From NCBI RefSeq assembly GCF_009604455.1, contig NZ_WEGL01000004.1:760510-824509 (forward strand): DNA of 64,000 bases. Direction: 5' to 3'. Within the stretch, counting starts at the first letter, position 1. Every line of letters starts with the position of its first letter. A program made the position numbers and the translations under genes. The notes beneath the pieces are model-generated. The model saw nothing but the letters and a program-made list of their open reading frames with translations, ran no database searches and was not told the DNA's origin. The stretch is from Streptomyces sp. RB17 (lineage in GTDB: Bacteria > Actinomycetota > Actinomycetes > Streptomycetales > Streptomycetaceae). Below are positions 8,313 through 16,862 of this stretch, piece by piece.

Positions 8313-9437
8313 ATGGGTCTCACGAGCAACAAAGTGCTGATGCTGACGATCGTCCTCGCCGTGCTGCTGTTCCTCGGCACGGTATGGCTGTGGCCGCGGC
8401 TCGCCCGGCAGAACTGGCGGGCCGTCAGCGGGCGGGTCGGTCTACTGCTCACCACCCAGCTGGCGCTGTTCGCCTCGGTGGGCCTCGCCGCCAACCAGGC
8501 GTTCGGCTTCTACGCCAGCTGGGCGGACCTGTTCGGCCAGGAGAACGGCCAGGGGGTGGTCGTCGACCATATAGCGGGCGGCGGCAACAGCCCCGTCCAG
8601 GTCGTCTCCACGGCCCGGGTCATCGGTGCGAGCAGCGCGCTGCCACAGGTGGCCGGGCAGGTCCAGAGGGTCGACATCATCGGCCGTACGACGCACATCG
8701 CCACGCCGGCGTTCGTGTACCTGCCTCCGGAGTACTTCCAGCCACAGAACAGCGCGCGCAAGTTCCCGGTGTCCGTCGTGCTCACGGGTTACCCCGGTAC
8801 GGCTCAGGCGCTGGTGGACAAGCTGCACTACCCCGGTACGGCGCAGCAGCTGGCCAGGCAGCGGAAGATGCAGCCGATGATCCTGGTGATGCTGCGGCCG
8901 ACCGTGGCGCCGCCGCGGGACACCGAGTGCGTGGACGTTCCCGGTGGCCCGCAGACCGAGACGTTCTTCGCAAAGGACCTGCGCGACTCGGTGATGGCCC
9001 ACTACCGGGTCGACAAGACGCCCGCCAGCTGGGGCATCGTCGGCGACTCGACCGGCGGTTACTGTGCGCTGAAGATCGCCATGCACCATCCGGGTTCGTA
9101 CGGGGCCGCCGCGGGCCTGTCGCCGTACTACAAGGCGCCGATCGATCCCACCACCGGGGACCTCTTCCGCGGTGACAAGAACCTGCAGAATCGATCCGAC
9201 CTCTTCTGGACGCTCAGGCATCTGACCGCGCCCGAGACATCGCTGCTCGTCACCAGCAGCAGGGTCGGCGAGCACAACTACAAGGACACGCTCAGATTCA
9301 TCAAGAGTGTGCAGGCGACGAACGTGACCAGGATTTCGTCGATCATCCTTCCGAGCGGCGGGCACAACTTCAACACCTGGCGGCGGGAGATCCCCGCCAC
9401 GCTCCAGTGGCTCAGCACGCGGCTGGTCGCCCACTGA
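8313..9437 (+). CDS. Membrane-anchored putative esterase (Ag85/esterase-D-like alpha/beta hydrolase)
   Basis: A 374-residue protein with two N-terminal membrane segments (about residues 7-26 and 40-58) and an extracytoplasmic alpha/beta-hydrolase domain. The nucleophile motif is G-D-S-T-G-G near residue 246, inside W-G-I-V-G-D-S-T-G-G-Y, and a late G-G-H-N-F can supply the catalytic His. This resembles the PF00756 esterases that include antigen 85 acyltransferases. Start at 8313 (CAGGAA upstream); the longer open frame to the left is antisense to the DUF2156 gene. Divergence from an MprF-like gene suggests a joint role in envelope lipid modification, which is inference. Confidence 0.82.
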   Translation: MGLTSNKVLMLTIVLAVLLFLGTVWLWPRLARQNWRAVSGRVGLLLTTQLALFASVGLAANQAFGFYASWADLFGQENGQGVVVDHIAGGGNSPVQVVSTARVIGASSALPQVAGQVQRVDIIGRTTHIATPAFVYLPPEYFQPQNSARKFPVSVVLTGYPGTAQALVDKLHYPGTAQQLARQRKMQPMILVMLRPTVAPPRDTECVDVPGGPQTETFFAKDLRDSVMAHYRVDKTPASWGIVGDSTGGYCALKIAMHHPGSYGAAAGLSPYYKAPIDPTTGDLFRGDKNLQNRSDLFWTLRHLTAPETSLLVTSSRVGEHNYKDTLRFIKSVQATNVTRISSIILPSGGHNFNTWRREIPATLQWLSTRLVAH

Positions 9438-9452
9438 ACCTCGTTGCCCCCA

Positions 9453-9494
9453 CGCCCCGTGAAGCCGGTGATGTGGCCGGGTTTTTACGGGGCG
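9453..9494 (+). terminator. Terminator after the esterase gene
   Basis: Inner stem CCGG-tgatgtgg-CCGG is followed by GTTTTT, and an outer 8-bp stem CGCCCCGT/ACGGGGCG surrounds it. The T-run after the inner stem is unusual for this high-GC DNA and supports intrinsic termination. Confidence 0.65.
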
Positions 9495-9533
9495 GGGGTC
9501 CGCGATTCGCCTACGCGCGGTAAGTTTCTGGCC

Positions 9534-10937
9534 ATGCCACGTGGACGCCACCGCCATTCACCGCCTCTGCACCGGCTGTTGCCGCCGTCGGCGATCGCCG
9601 GGGTCTCCGTCGTCTGCGCGCTGGGTCCCTGGGTGTTCTCCGAGGCCACGGTGTTGCGCGCGCTGGCCGGGGCCGCCGCGGCCACGGCCGTCGTGGGCGC
9701 CTTCGTGATGCGCCGCTGGGACATCCACGCGGGCAAGCGGGTCGCCGAGCTCACACGCGCGCGTGCCGGCGACGAGTGGCGGTACGAGGAACGGGTCGCC
9801 GAACTGGAGACCGACCTGGAGGAGTCGCGCGAGCTGCGCACGAAGCTGGAGCAGCGGCTGCGCGCCAAGCGCGCGGAGCTGGCCGGCCTGCGCAACGAGC
9901 ACGCGTCCCTGCTGCGCCGGTACGCCACGGCGGAGACCGAGCGCGCGAGCGCGCTGGAGGGACGCCGGCTGCTGGAGATCGAGGCGGCCGCGCCCTCGCC
10001 CGCGCTGCCGCCCGCGCGCCGCGCCGAGGACGAGCCGGAGCCGGCCGTGGTGAAGGCGGCCGAAGAGCCTGCCGAGGCCGGCGCCGAGGCCGGGGCGGAC
10101 TCCGGGGACGAGCCGACGGCGTACGCGGTGTTCTCGCCCGAGGGTGCACGGCTGTACGGGCAGGCCCTGACGGCCCTGGCCCGCTTCGACGCCGAGGCCT
10201 CGGGCGACTCCGAGACGGACGCCCCCGCTTCCGTGGACACGGACACGGCCGCGCCCGCGGCTTCCGAAGCGGCTTCCCCGCACCTGGCCCCGAAGGCGGC
10301 GGCCCCCGAGGCGGGCGCGCCCGGCGCCACCGAGACCGGGACCGACGCGGGTGCCGTCCCGTCGGGCGAGGCCGATGCCCGCAAGGCCGACGCCGGCGGG
10401 CCCCCCTCCGCCGCGCAGGCAGAAGGCGCAGTGGACGGCAACCGCGAAGACGTGGCGGAGGGCATGCCACACGGCGCCGCCGCTTCCGCGAGCGAGGCCG
10501 GTGCGCCGGCCGGCCAGGAGGATGAGGCGAAGGGGCAGCCCGTGGCGGCCGACGGGCACACGCGCGCGGTCGCCGCCTCCCTCGCACCGGCCGAGCCCGC
10601 CCAGCCCATGTGCCGGCCGCCCGCCGGGCACTTCACGGTGCCGACCGCCGTGGCCGTCGTACCGGCCGCGCCCGCACGACGCCCCGTGGTCGAGGGCGGA
10701 TTCGACTTCTTCGGCACCCAGAAGGACGCACCGAAGGCCCCGCTGGACTCCGTGCAGAACGAGGATCTCGCCGACGTCGTCGGCCAGGAGGCCCTCGCCG
10801 TGCACAAGGCCGAGAGCGAGGTCGAGTTCAAGCACGCCGACGCGCGGTCGGACGGCGTCGGCCAGGTCATCGACCTGACCGCGCACGACGAGACCGAGCA
10901 GATCGACGTCCAGGGGCTGCGCAGCGCGGCTTCCTGA
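9534..10937 (+). CDS. Coiled-coil membrane protein of unknown function
   Basis: 467 residues. Two hydrophobic segments lie near the N-terminus (about residues 16-34 and 40-58), followed by a charged heptad-rich coiled coil (about 65-150, rich in E, R, L), then a long Ala/Glu/Asp/Pro low-complexity region and a short conserved-looking tail. TAAGTT sits 7 bases before the ATG, so the transcript is probably leaderless. I recognise no catalytic motif. It may be a structural envelope or division-associated protein, but that is a guess from architecture. Confidence 0.8.
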   Translation: MPRGRHRHSPPLHRLLPPSAIAGVSVVCALGPWVFSEATVLRALAGAAAATAVVGAFVMRRWDIHAGKRVAELTRARAGDEWRYEERVAELETDLEESRELRTKLEQRLRAKRAELAGLRNEHASLLRRYATAETERASALEGRRLLEIEAAAPSPALPPARRAEDEPEPAVVKAAEEPAEAGAEAGADSGDEPTAYAVFSPEGARLYGQALTALARFDAEASGDSETDAPASVDTDTAAPAASEAASPHLAPKAAAPEAGAPGATETGTDAGAVPSGEADARKADAGGPPSAAQAEGAVDGNREDVAEGMPHGAAASASEAGAPAGQEDEAKGQPVAADGHTRAVAASLAPAEPAQPMCRPPAGHFTVPTAVAVVPAAPARRPVVEGGFDFFGTQKDAPKAPLDSVQNEDLADVVGQEALAVHKAESEVEFKHADARSDGVGQVIDLTAHDETEQIDVQGLRSAAS

Positions 10938-10964
10938 GCCGCACCAGCCATCAGGCATCTGCCA

Positions 10965-11000
10965 TCGGGCCGGGCCTCCCGCGAGGGGAGCCGGGCCCGA
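10965..11000. terminator. Bidirectional terminator
   Basis: A 16-base arm with a GCGA loop and two mismatches (TCGGGCCGGGCCTCCC against GGGGAGCCGGGCCCGA) lies between the convergent coiled-coil gene and the PH-domain operon, 2 bases before the stop of the latter. Confidence 0.7.
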
Positions 11001-11002
11001 CG

Positions 11003-12352
11003 TCATCCGGTCATCCAGCGGTCGGGGCGGGCGTCCCTGCGGCCCGTACGGGACCGCTCCGCCTGGGCGTGCAGCAGCCGCGCGGCCTCCTCGGCGTCCC
11101 GCAGACCGGCCGTCACCGTCTTGTCCGCCCCGGTGTCCACGTGCACGTCGGCGAGCCGCCAGAGGCGCTGCCAGGGCCCCTGGCTCAGCCGCACGCTCTG
11201 CACCTTGGCGTGCGGCACCAGCGAGAGCCGGCGCCGCAGCAGACCGTGCCGGGCGGCGAACACCGCGCCGGTGACCGCGAGGCGCTGGCCGCGCCACCAC
11301 ACCGGCACGCACCAGCGGGCCCGCCCCGGCGGCCGCGACAGCTCCTGAGGCACCGTCACGCCCGGCAGCACGCGCGTGACGACCGACTCGGCCACCGGGC
11401 GCGGAGCCACCGGCACCAGCACCGAGTTGGCGGACCCGGCCACGTCCAGTTCCACGCGCACCCAGCCGAGCCGCCGCCACAGCAGCGGCTCCACGATCCG
11501 CACGGTCTGCACCCGGCCGGGCGGGACCGTCTCGTGCGTACGGTCGAGCAGCCCGTGGTCGATGCGCAGCCCGTCCGGTGACTCGCTCACCTTCCAGTCG
11601 AACTCGCCGGCGAACCGTCCCGCGCTGCTCGCCCCGGCCGCGCCGAACAGCGGCAGGGCGGTCGCGAGGACCGTCCACAGGTTGTGGGTGGCCAGCCACA
11701 GCACGGTCGGTACGACGAGCGCGGCGCACAGCGAGCCCCAGGTGGCGCCCGTCAGCACCAAGGAGAGCGCCAGCGCGCGTGAGGGCACGCGCAACAGCTC
11801 GTGCGCCGGCGCCTCGCCGACCTCCCGCGCCGTCTCGGGCGCGAAACCCGCCGCGCGCGCCAGCAGCTCCGCACGCAGGTCGCGCGCCTCCTGCTCGCCG
11901 AGGAAGGCCAGCTCGTCCTTGTCGTCGGCGCCGACGACGTCGATCCGCAGCTTGGCGACGCCCGCCAGGCGCGCGAGGAGCGGACGGGAGACGTCCACGG
12001 CCTGGATGCGCTCCAGCCGGATGTGTGCGGTGCGCCGGAACAACAGGCCGGTACGGATGCGCAGTTCGGTGTCGGTCACCGCGAAGTGCGTGAACCACCA
12101 GGAGAGGAAGCCGTAGAGGCCGGCCACCGGCACCAGCACCGCGAGCCCCAGCAGCAGCGCGGTCGCGGTCAGCCGGGCCAGCTGCGCTTGCGTCCCGTTC
12201 GGGTCGTGCACCGCCCATCCCGCGAGTACGGCGATCGGCGCCCACGCCCGGCGGAACGGCGTGACGGGATGCAGTCGGCGCTCGATCACGTCCGCGCGAC
12301 CTTCAGCACCGGTGGAGTCCGTCGCCTGTATGCCTTCGTCCGGGGTCGTCAC
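11003..12352 (-). CDS. PH-domain (DUF304, YdbT-like) membrane protein
   Basis: 449 residues from the GTG at 12352. Two blocks each combine a membrane pair (about residues 55-85 and 195-230) with a bacterial PH domain; typical DUF304 motifs are F-A-V-T-D-T-E-L-R-I-R-T-G and R-L-E-R-I-Q-A-V-D-V, and a third PH-like unit ends the protein (S-L-V-P-H-A-K-V-Q-S-V). The family is related to B. subtilis YdbT. The GTG overlaps the stop of the upstream small PH protein (GTGA), so the two are coupled and probably form one membrane complex. Confidence 0.88.
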   Translation of the reverse strand: MTTPDEGIQATDSTGAEGRADVIERRLHPVTPFRRAWAPIAVLAGWAVHDPNGTQAQLARLTATALLLGLAVLVPVAGLYGFLSWWFTHFAVTDTELRIRTGLLFRRTAHIRLERIQAVDVSRPLLARLAGVAKLRIDVVGADDKDELAFLGEQEARDLRAELLARAAGFAPETAREVGEAPAHELLRVPSRALALSLVLTGATWGSLCAALVVPTVLWLATHNLWTVLATALPLFGAAGASSAGRFAGEFDWKVSESPDGLRIDHGLLDRTHETVPPGRVQTVRIVEPLLWRRLGWVRVELDVAGSANSVLVPVAPRPVAESVVTRVLPGVTVPQELSRPPGRARWCVPVWWRGQRLAVTGAVFAARHGLLRRRLSLVPHAKVQSVRLSQGPWQRLWRLADVHVDTGADKTVTAGLRDAEEAARLLHAQAERSRTGRRDARPDRWMTG

Positions 12353-12852
12353 AGGCCCGCCGATCGCGCCTCGCCCAGCTCGGTGAGCCGGTCGCGCAGC
12401 CGTTCCGCCTCGGCCGGGTCCAGGCCGGGGATGGTGGCATCGGTCGCGGCGGCCGCCGTGTGCAGCTGCACGGTGGCCAGCCCGAAGCGCCGCTCGACGG
12501 GCCCGGAGGTGACCTCCACCAGCTGCATCCGCCCGTACGGCACCACCGTCTGCTCGCGCCACAGGACACCGCGGCTGATCAGCAGGTCGTCCGCGCGCTC
12601 GGCGTACCGCCACGAGCGCCAGTTGCGCCCCACCAGCCGCCAGCACCACGCGGCGCCGGCCACGGGCACCAGGGCGAGGGCGGCCCACGCGGGCCCCACG
12701 AGCAGGCCCAGGATCAGCCCGGTGACGACCGCGAGCACGCCCGCCCACACCACCACGAGCAGCCGGCGTACCCGCATCAGAGCGGGCTGCAGCCCCCGCC
12801 ATTCCAGCTCGGCCCCCGGTATCCCGGTCTCCTCCGGGCTCCCCGTCTCCAT
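12349..12852 (-). CDS. PH-domain (DUF304, YdbS-like) membrane protein
   Basis: 167 residues from the ATG at 12852. Two membrane segments (about residues 28-62) are followed by one bacterial PH domain with D-L-L-I-S-R-G-V-L-W and V-P-Y-G-R-M-Q-L-V-E-V. It is the small partner of the next gene, as in the ydbS-ydbT pair of Bacillus. It is divergent from nuoD2, only 31 bases apart. Longer upstream starts would run into the nuoD2 coding region and are unlikely. Confidence 0.88.
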   Translation of the reverse strand: METGSPEETGIPGAELEWRGLQPALMRVRRLLVVVWAGVLAVVTGLILGLLVGPAWAALALVPVAGAAWCWRLVGRNWRSWRYAERADDLLISRGVLWREQTVVPYGRMQLVEVTSGPVERRFGLATVQLHTAAAATDATIPGLDPAEAERLRDRLTELGEARSAGL

Positions 12853-12883
12853 GGGCCCAGCGTACGTAGGGGAAACTGGGGCC

Positions 12884-14035
12884 ATGACTCCTACGACGGA
12901 GACCACGGTCGGGATCGGCGGCGCCGCGGAAAGCACCGACATGGTGCTCAACATCGGGCCCCAGCACCCGTCCACGCACGGCGTGCTGCGCCTCAGGCTC
13001 GTGCTGGACGGGGAGCGCATCGTGCACGCGGAGCCGGTGATCGGCTATATGCACCGCGGCGCCGAGAAGCTCTTCGAAGCGCGCGACTACCGCCAGATCA
13101 TCGTGCTCGCCAACCGCCACGACTGGCTGTCGGCGTTCTCGAACGAGCTGGGCGTGGTCCTCGCCGTGGAGCGGATGCTCGGCATGGAGGTGCCCGAGCG
13201 TGCGGTGTGGACGCGCACGCTGCTCGCCGAGCTGAACCGGGTGCTGAACCACCTGATGTTCCTCGGCTCCTACCCGCTGGAGCTGGGCGGGATCACGCCG
13301 GTGTTCTACGCGTTCCGTGAGCGCGAGGTGCTCCAGAACGTCATGGAGGAGGTCTCCGGCGGGCGCATGCACTACATGTTCAACCGCGTCGGCGGCCTCA
13401 AGGAGGACCTGCCGGCCGGGTGGGCCGCACGCGCGCGTGCCGCCGTCGCCGACGTGCGCTCGCGCATGGACGTCTTCGACGACCTGGTGCTCGGCAACGA
13501 GATCTTCCGGGGGCGCACGCGCGGGGTGGGCGCGATGACGCCGCAGACCGTGCACGCCTACGGCGTGAGCGGGCCCATCGCGCGTGGCTCGGGCGTCGAC
13601 TTCGACCTGCGCCGTGACGAGCCGTACCTGGCGTACGGCGACCTCCAGGACACCCTGAGGGTCGTCACCCGGAGCGAGGGTGACTGCCTCGCCCGTTTCG
13701 AGGTCCTGCTGGAGCAGACCCACAACGCGCTCGACCTCGCCGACGCCTGCCTGGACCGGCTCGCCGAGCTGCCTCCGGGGCCGATCAACCAGCGGCTGCC
13801 GAAGGTGCTGAAGGCGCCCGAGGGGCACACGTACGCGTGGACCGAGAACCCGCTCGGCATCAACGGCTACTACCTGGTCAGCAAGGGCGAGAAGACGCCG
13901 TACCGGCTGAAGCTGCGGTCTGCCTCGTACAACAACATCCAGGCGCTGACCGAGCTGCTGCCGGGGACGCTGGTGGCGGACATGGTGGCGATCCTGGGCT
14001 CGATGTTCTTCGTGGTCGGCGACATCGACAAGTAG
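12884..14035 (+). CDS. nuoD2: NADH-quinone oxidoreductase subunit D, stand-alone paralogue
   Basis: 383 residues, the full 49-kDa subunit family length. Motifs: N-I-G-P-Q-H-P-S-T-H-G near the N-terminus, G-Y-M-H-R-G-A-E-K, and N-R-H-D-W at the quinone-site region; the C-terminus ends F-F-V-V-G-D-I-D-K, a common NuoD ending. No other nuo gene is nearby, so this is the orphan second copy known in Streptomyces rather than part of the main nuo operon. Whether it replaces NuoD in an alternative complex I cannot be told from sequence. Confidence 0.93.
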   Translation: MTPTTETTVGIGGAAESTDMVLNIGPQHPSTHGVLRLRLVLDGERIVHAEPVIGYMHRGAEKLFEARDYRQIIVLANRHDWLSAFSNELGVVLAVERMLGMEVPERAVWTRTLLAELNRVLNHLMFLGSYPLELGGITPVFYAFREREVLQNVMEEVSGGRMHYMFNRVGGLKEDLPAGWAARARAAVADVRSRMDVFDDLVLGNEIFRGRTRGVGAMTPQTVHAYGVSGPIARGSGVDFDLRRDEPYLAYGDLQDTLRVVTRSEGDCLARFEVLLEQTHNALDLADACLDRLAELPPGPINQRLPKVLKAPEGHTYAWTENPLGINGYYLVSKGEKTPYRLKLRSASYNNIQALTELLPGTLVADMVAILGSMFFVVGDIDK

Positions 14036-14093
14036 GCCGGTCGCAGGACGACAGGTAGGCGGGTCGCAGGAAACGGGTGGCAGGGCGGCCGGC

Positions 14094-15434
14094 TCAGGCG
14101 AGCGGGTCCGGAATTCCAACCGGCTGGACCAGCCAGCCGAAGTCGCCGAGTCCGCCCGGGGCGGTGAGTTCGGCGGCCTCCCCGGCGCTCGCGAGGGCGC
14201 GCACGTAGGCCGCGGGGTCGGTGGAGGCCAGCGCGAGCGGGGGGCGTGCGCCGGTGAGGTCCAGGGCGCGCAGGGCGGCGCGCTGCGTGAGGAGGCGCGC
14301 GGGGGGCAGTGTGCGCTCTGTGCCGGGGGGCGCCTGGGCCGTGCTCAAGGGACTGTGTTTCGGATCATGCGCCTCTCCTGGGGGTGTGTGCGCCGTGTTC
14401 TGCGGCGTGCAAGCCGTGCCCGGCGGCGTGCCGGGCGCGTCGTCGGAGGGGGCGAGCGCCGTGTTTCCGGCCGTGCGCGCCGTATCCGCGAGCGTGCGCG
14501 CCGCATCGAAGGGCGTGCGCGCCGCATCGAAGGGCGTGCGCGCCGTGTCCGAGAGCGTGTCCGACGCCGTGGGCGTGTCCGAGGCGCCGGCGCGGGGGAC
14601 CGTGCGCGCGGTGACGGCCGCCGCGCATGCGTCCAGTGCGACGTGCGCCGTGATGTCGCACGACCCGTCCGGCACGGGTGCCGTCTCGCGGCCCTCCCGG
14701 AAACCGGTGAGCGTCCCGAACGGGGGGCGCGTGTCGACGGTGTGCGCGTAGTCCACGGCCACCGCGAGACCGCGCACCACCCGGTCCACCGCAGACGCCC
14801 ACGCCAGGTCACGGGGCAGCCCGATCTCCGCGCGCAGCCCTTCCTCGGCCGGCAGCGGCCACCATCGGGCGAGCCAGTCCGCCTCCGCGCCGGTCACCGG
14901 GTCCCCGAGCCGCTCGGTGCCGTCGTCTGCGACGAGCACCAGCCGGGGCGCACCCGCGGAGTCGACCTCGGCGACGTCCACGGGCACGTTGTCCAGCCAC
15001 TCGTTGGCGAACAGCAGCCCCGTGACGGTGGCCGGGGGCGTGTCCAGCCAGGTGATCCGTTCGTCCAGCCCGGCCGGGCGGTCGGCGCGCTCGACGGCGT
15101 ACCCACGCGCGCGTGCGGCCATTTCTGCCGGAAGGGCGGCCAGCACCCCGGTGACCAGTTCCCCGCGCCCGGCGCCCATGTCCACGAAGTCGAGTACCGG
15201 GGGCCGGCCCAGCGCCTCGTCGACCCGGCACAGCAGCCGGGCCACCGCCTGCGCGAACAGCCGGGAGGCGTGCACGGACGTACGGAAGTGGCCGGCCGGG
15301 CCCTCCGGGCGGCGGTAGAAGCCGCCGGGCCCGTACAGCGCCGCCTCGGTCGCCGTACGCCAGCCGCGCCGGCCGCGCCGGCCGTCTTCGTCGCCGGGGC
15401 GCCGTCCCGCTTCGCGTGCCGTCTCATCCGTCAC
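14094..15434 (-). CDS. MidA-like SAM-dependent methyltransferase with a repeat insertion
   Basis: 446 residues. The N-terminal part begins with R-T-A-T-E-A-A-L-Y-G-P-G-G-F-Y, then the SAM motif D-M-G-A-G-R-G-E-L near residue 84 and F-A-N-E-W-L-D-N-V-P, all typical of the DUF185/MidA family (the human member methylates a complex I subunit). Between about residues 290 and 355 a Thr/Ala/Pro-rich stretch interrupts the domain and is encoded by a 21-base minisatellite. GTG start with TAGTCT 6 bases upstream, so leaderless. It converges on nuoD2; a functional link between MidA and a complex I subunit is attractive but inferred. Confidence 0.85.
   Translation of the reverse strand: MTDETAREAGRRPGDEDGRRGRRGWRTATEAALYGPGGFYRRPEGPAGHFRTSVHASRLFAQAVARLLCRVDEALGRPPVLDFVDMGAGRGELVTGVLAALPAEMAARARGYAVERADRPAGLDERITWLDTPPATVTGLLFANEWLDNVPVDVAEVDSAGAPRLVLVADDGTERLGDPVTGAEADWLARWWPLPAEEGLRAEIGLPRDLAWASAVDRVVRGLAVAVDYAHTVDTRPPFGTLTGFREGRETAPVPDGSCDITAHVALDACAAAVTARTVPRAGASDTPTASDTLSDTARTPFDAARTPFDAARTLADTARTAGNTALAPSDDAPGTPPGTACTPQNTAHTPPGEAHDPKHSPLSTAQAPPGTERTLPPARLLTQRAALRALDLTGARPPLALASTDPAAYVRALASAGEAAELTAPGGLGDFGWLVQPVGIPDPLA
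14386..14574. repeat. 21-base coding minisatellite inside the MidA-like gene
   Basis: About nine head-to-tail units of mostly 21 bases (one of 24, one of 18) starting with GTGYGCGCCG on the plus strand. Units at 14494-14514 and 14515-14535 are identical; 14473-14493 and 14536-14556 differ at a few bases. On the coding strand each unit encodes seven residues of the form x-x-D-T/A-A-R-T. The frame is kept throughout. Confidence 0.85.
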
Positions 15435-15552
15435 CGCAACAGACTAGGCACACAGGTGATCACTTCCTCCACCTTGCGGAGTACGCGCCCCGGGCGCGGA
15501 TCGGCCCTCCGGTTGACCCCTGCACGCATCCGGTTTCCCTACTCTGGGTTAC
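15435..15552. promoter_or_regulatory. Divergent leaderless promoters for the MidA-like gene and the sensor kinase
   Basis: The 118-base gap carries TAGTCT 6 bases before the minus-strand GTG at 15434, and TACTCT 7 bases before the plus-strand GTG at 15553. Both fit the TANNNT -10 element of leaderless transcripts. I see no convincing operator palindrome between them. Confidence 0.6.
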
Positions 15553-16758
15553 GTGCAGCGCCTCTACGACTTCCTCCGCCGCCACCCGACCTGGGTCGAC
15601 ACCTTCTGGGCCGTCGTCCTGCTCGGGCTGTCCGGTCTGAGCGTGGTCAGTCTCCACGGGGCGCCCGGTCACCACATGCCGCTCGCCCCGGCGGCGGCCG
15701 TGTCAGCCGTCCTGTGCGTCGTCGTCGCGCTGCGCCGCCGTTTTCCCGAGCCGATGCTGCTGGTCGCCCTCGCGACGGGGCTGGCCCAGCTGGTGCTGGA
15801 CGTCGAGACGACCGTCGCCGACTTCGCGATGCTGGTGATCACCTACACGGTGGCGACGGTCGGCGCGCGCTGGGCCTCCCGGCTCGCGCTCACCGCCAGC
15901 CTCGTCGCGGCGACCCTCGCGCAGATCCGCTGGCCGAACGAGCACGCCAGCTTTCTGGGGCAGATCGCCGTCGTCGTCTTCCAGACGGTGCCCTTCGCGC
16001 TCGCCTGGGTGCTCGGTGACTCCATGCGCACCCGACGCGCCTACTTCGCCCAGCTGGAGGAGCGCGCGGCGCGCCTGGAGAAGGAGCGCGAGGCGCAGTC
16101 GAAGGTCGCGGTCGCCGCCGAGCGCGCCCGTATCGCGCGCGAGCTGCACGATGTCGTGGCGCACAACGTGTCGGTGATGGTGGTGCAGGCCGACGGCGCA
16201 GCCTACGTCCTCGACACCGCGCCCGACCAGGCCAAGAAGGCCCTGGAGACGATCTCCTCCACCGGCCGTCAGGCGCTCGCCGAGATGCGCCGCCTGCTGG
16301 GCGTGCTGCGCACCGGGGAGCACCAGGAGAGCGGGCAGTACGTCCCTCAGCCCGACGTCGGGCAGATCGACGAGCTGATCGAGCAGTGCCGCAGCTCCGG
16401 CCTCCCGGTCGACTTCAAGGTCGAGGGCACCCCGCGCCCGCTGCCGAGCGGCGTGGAGCTGACCGCCTACCGGATCGTCCAGGAGGCGCTCACCAACACC
16501 CGCAAGCACGGCGGGCCCAACGCGGGCGCGAGCGTCCGGCTGGTCTACTTCGACGACGGGCTGGGCCTGCTCGTCGAGGACGACGGCAAGGGCGCGCCGC
16601 ACGAGCTGTACGAGGAGGGCGGCGCCGACGGCCGGGGGCACGGCCTGATCGGTATGCGCGAGCGGGTAGGGATGGTCGGCGGCACCCTGGACGCGGGACC
16701 GCGCCCGGGCGGAGGATTCCGGATCAGCGCCCTGCTCCCGCTCAAACCGGCGCACTGA
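15553..16758 (+). CDS. Two-component sensor histidine kinase (HisKA_3, NarX/DesK type)
   Basis: 401 residues with four or five membrane segments in the first 150 residues, a short coiled linker, then the HisKA_3 box A-R-I-A-R-E-L-H-D-V-V-A-H-N with the phospho-accepting His near residue 199, and a HATPase domain (N-box region E-A-L-T-N-T-R-K-H, G-box G-H-G-L-I-G-M-R-E-R). No large external sensing loop, so the signal is probably in or at the membrane. It is followed 104 bases later by its response regulator. Confidence 0.92.
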   Translation: MQRLYDFLRRHPTWVDTFWAVVLLGLSGLSVVSLHGAPGHHMPLAPAAAVSAVLCVVVALRRRFPEPMLLVALATGLAQLVLDVETTVADFAMLVITYTVATVGARWASRLALTASLVAATLAQIRWPNEHASFLGQIAVVVFQTVPFALAWVLGDSMRTRRAYFAQLEERAARLEKEREAQSKVAVAAERARIARELHDVVAHNVSVMVVQADGAAYVLDTAPDQAKKALETISSTGRQALAEMRRLLGVLRTGEHQESGQYVPQPDVGQIDELIEQCRSSGLPVDFKVEGTPRPLPSGVELTAYRIVQEALTNTRKHGGPNAGASVRLVYFDDGLGLLVEDDGKGAPHELYEEGGADGRGHGLIGMRERVGMVGGTLDAGPRPGGGFRISALLPLKPAH

Positions 16759-16862
16759 CGCGGCCCGCACGCCCCCTGTGGACACCTGTGACACCGGCAC
16801 CACAAGGCCCGTACCACCACCGCCCCGGACGGACACCCTCCGTCCCGAACGAAAGAGGCCCG

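Noticed and set aside
11003..14119. A single 1038-residue minus-strand protein
   Set aside because: The upstream two thirds are antisense to nuoD2 and low-complexity. The true PH-domain gene starts at the GTG at 12352, coupled to the small PH gene.
14386..14574. CRISPR-like array
   Set aside because: The repeats are head-to-tail without spacers, encode a regular seven-residue pattern in frame with a methyltransferase, and no cas genes are present.
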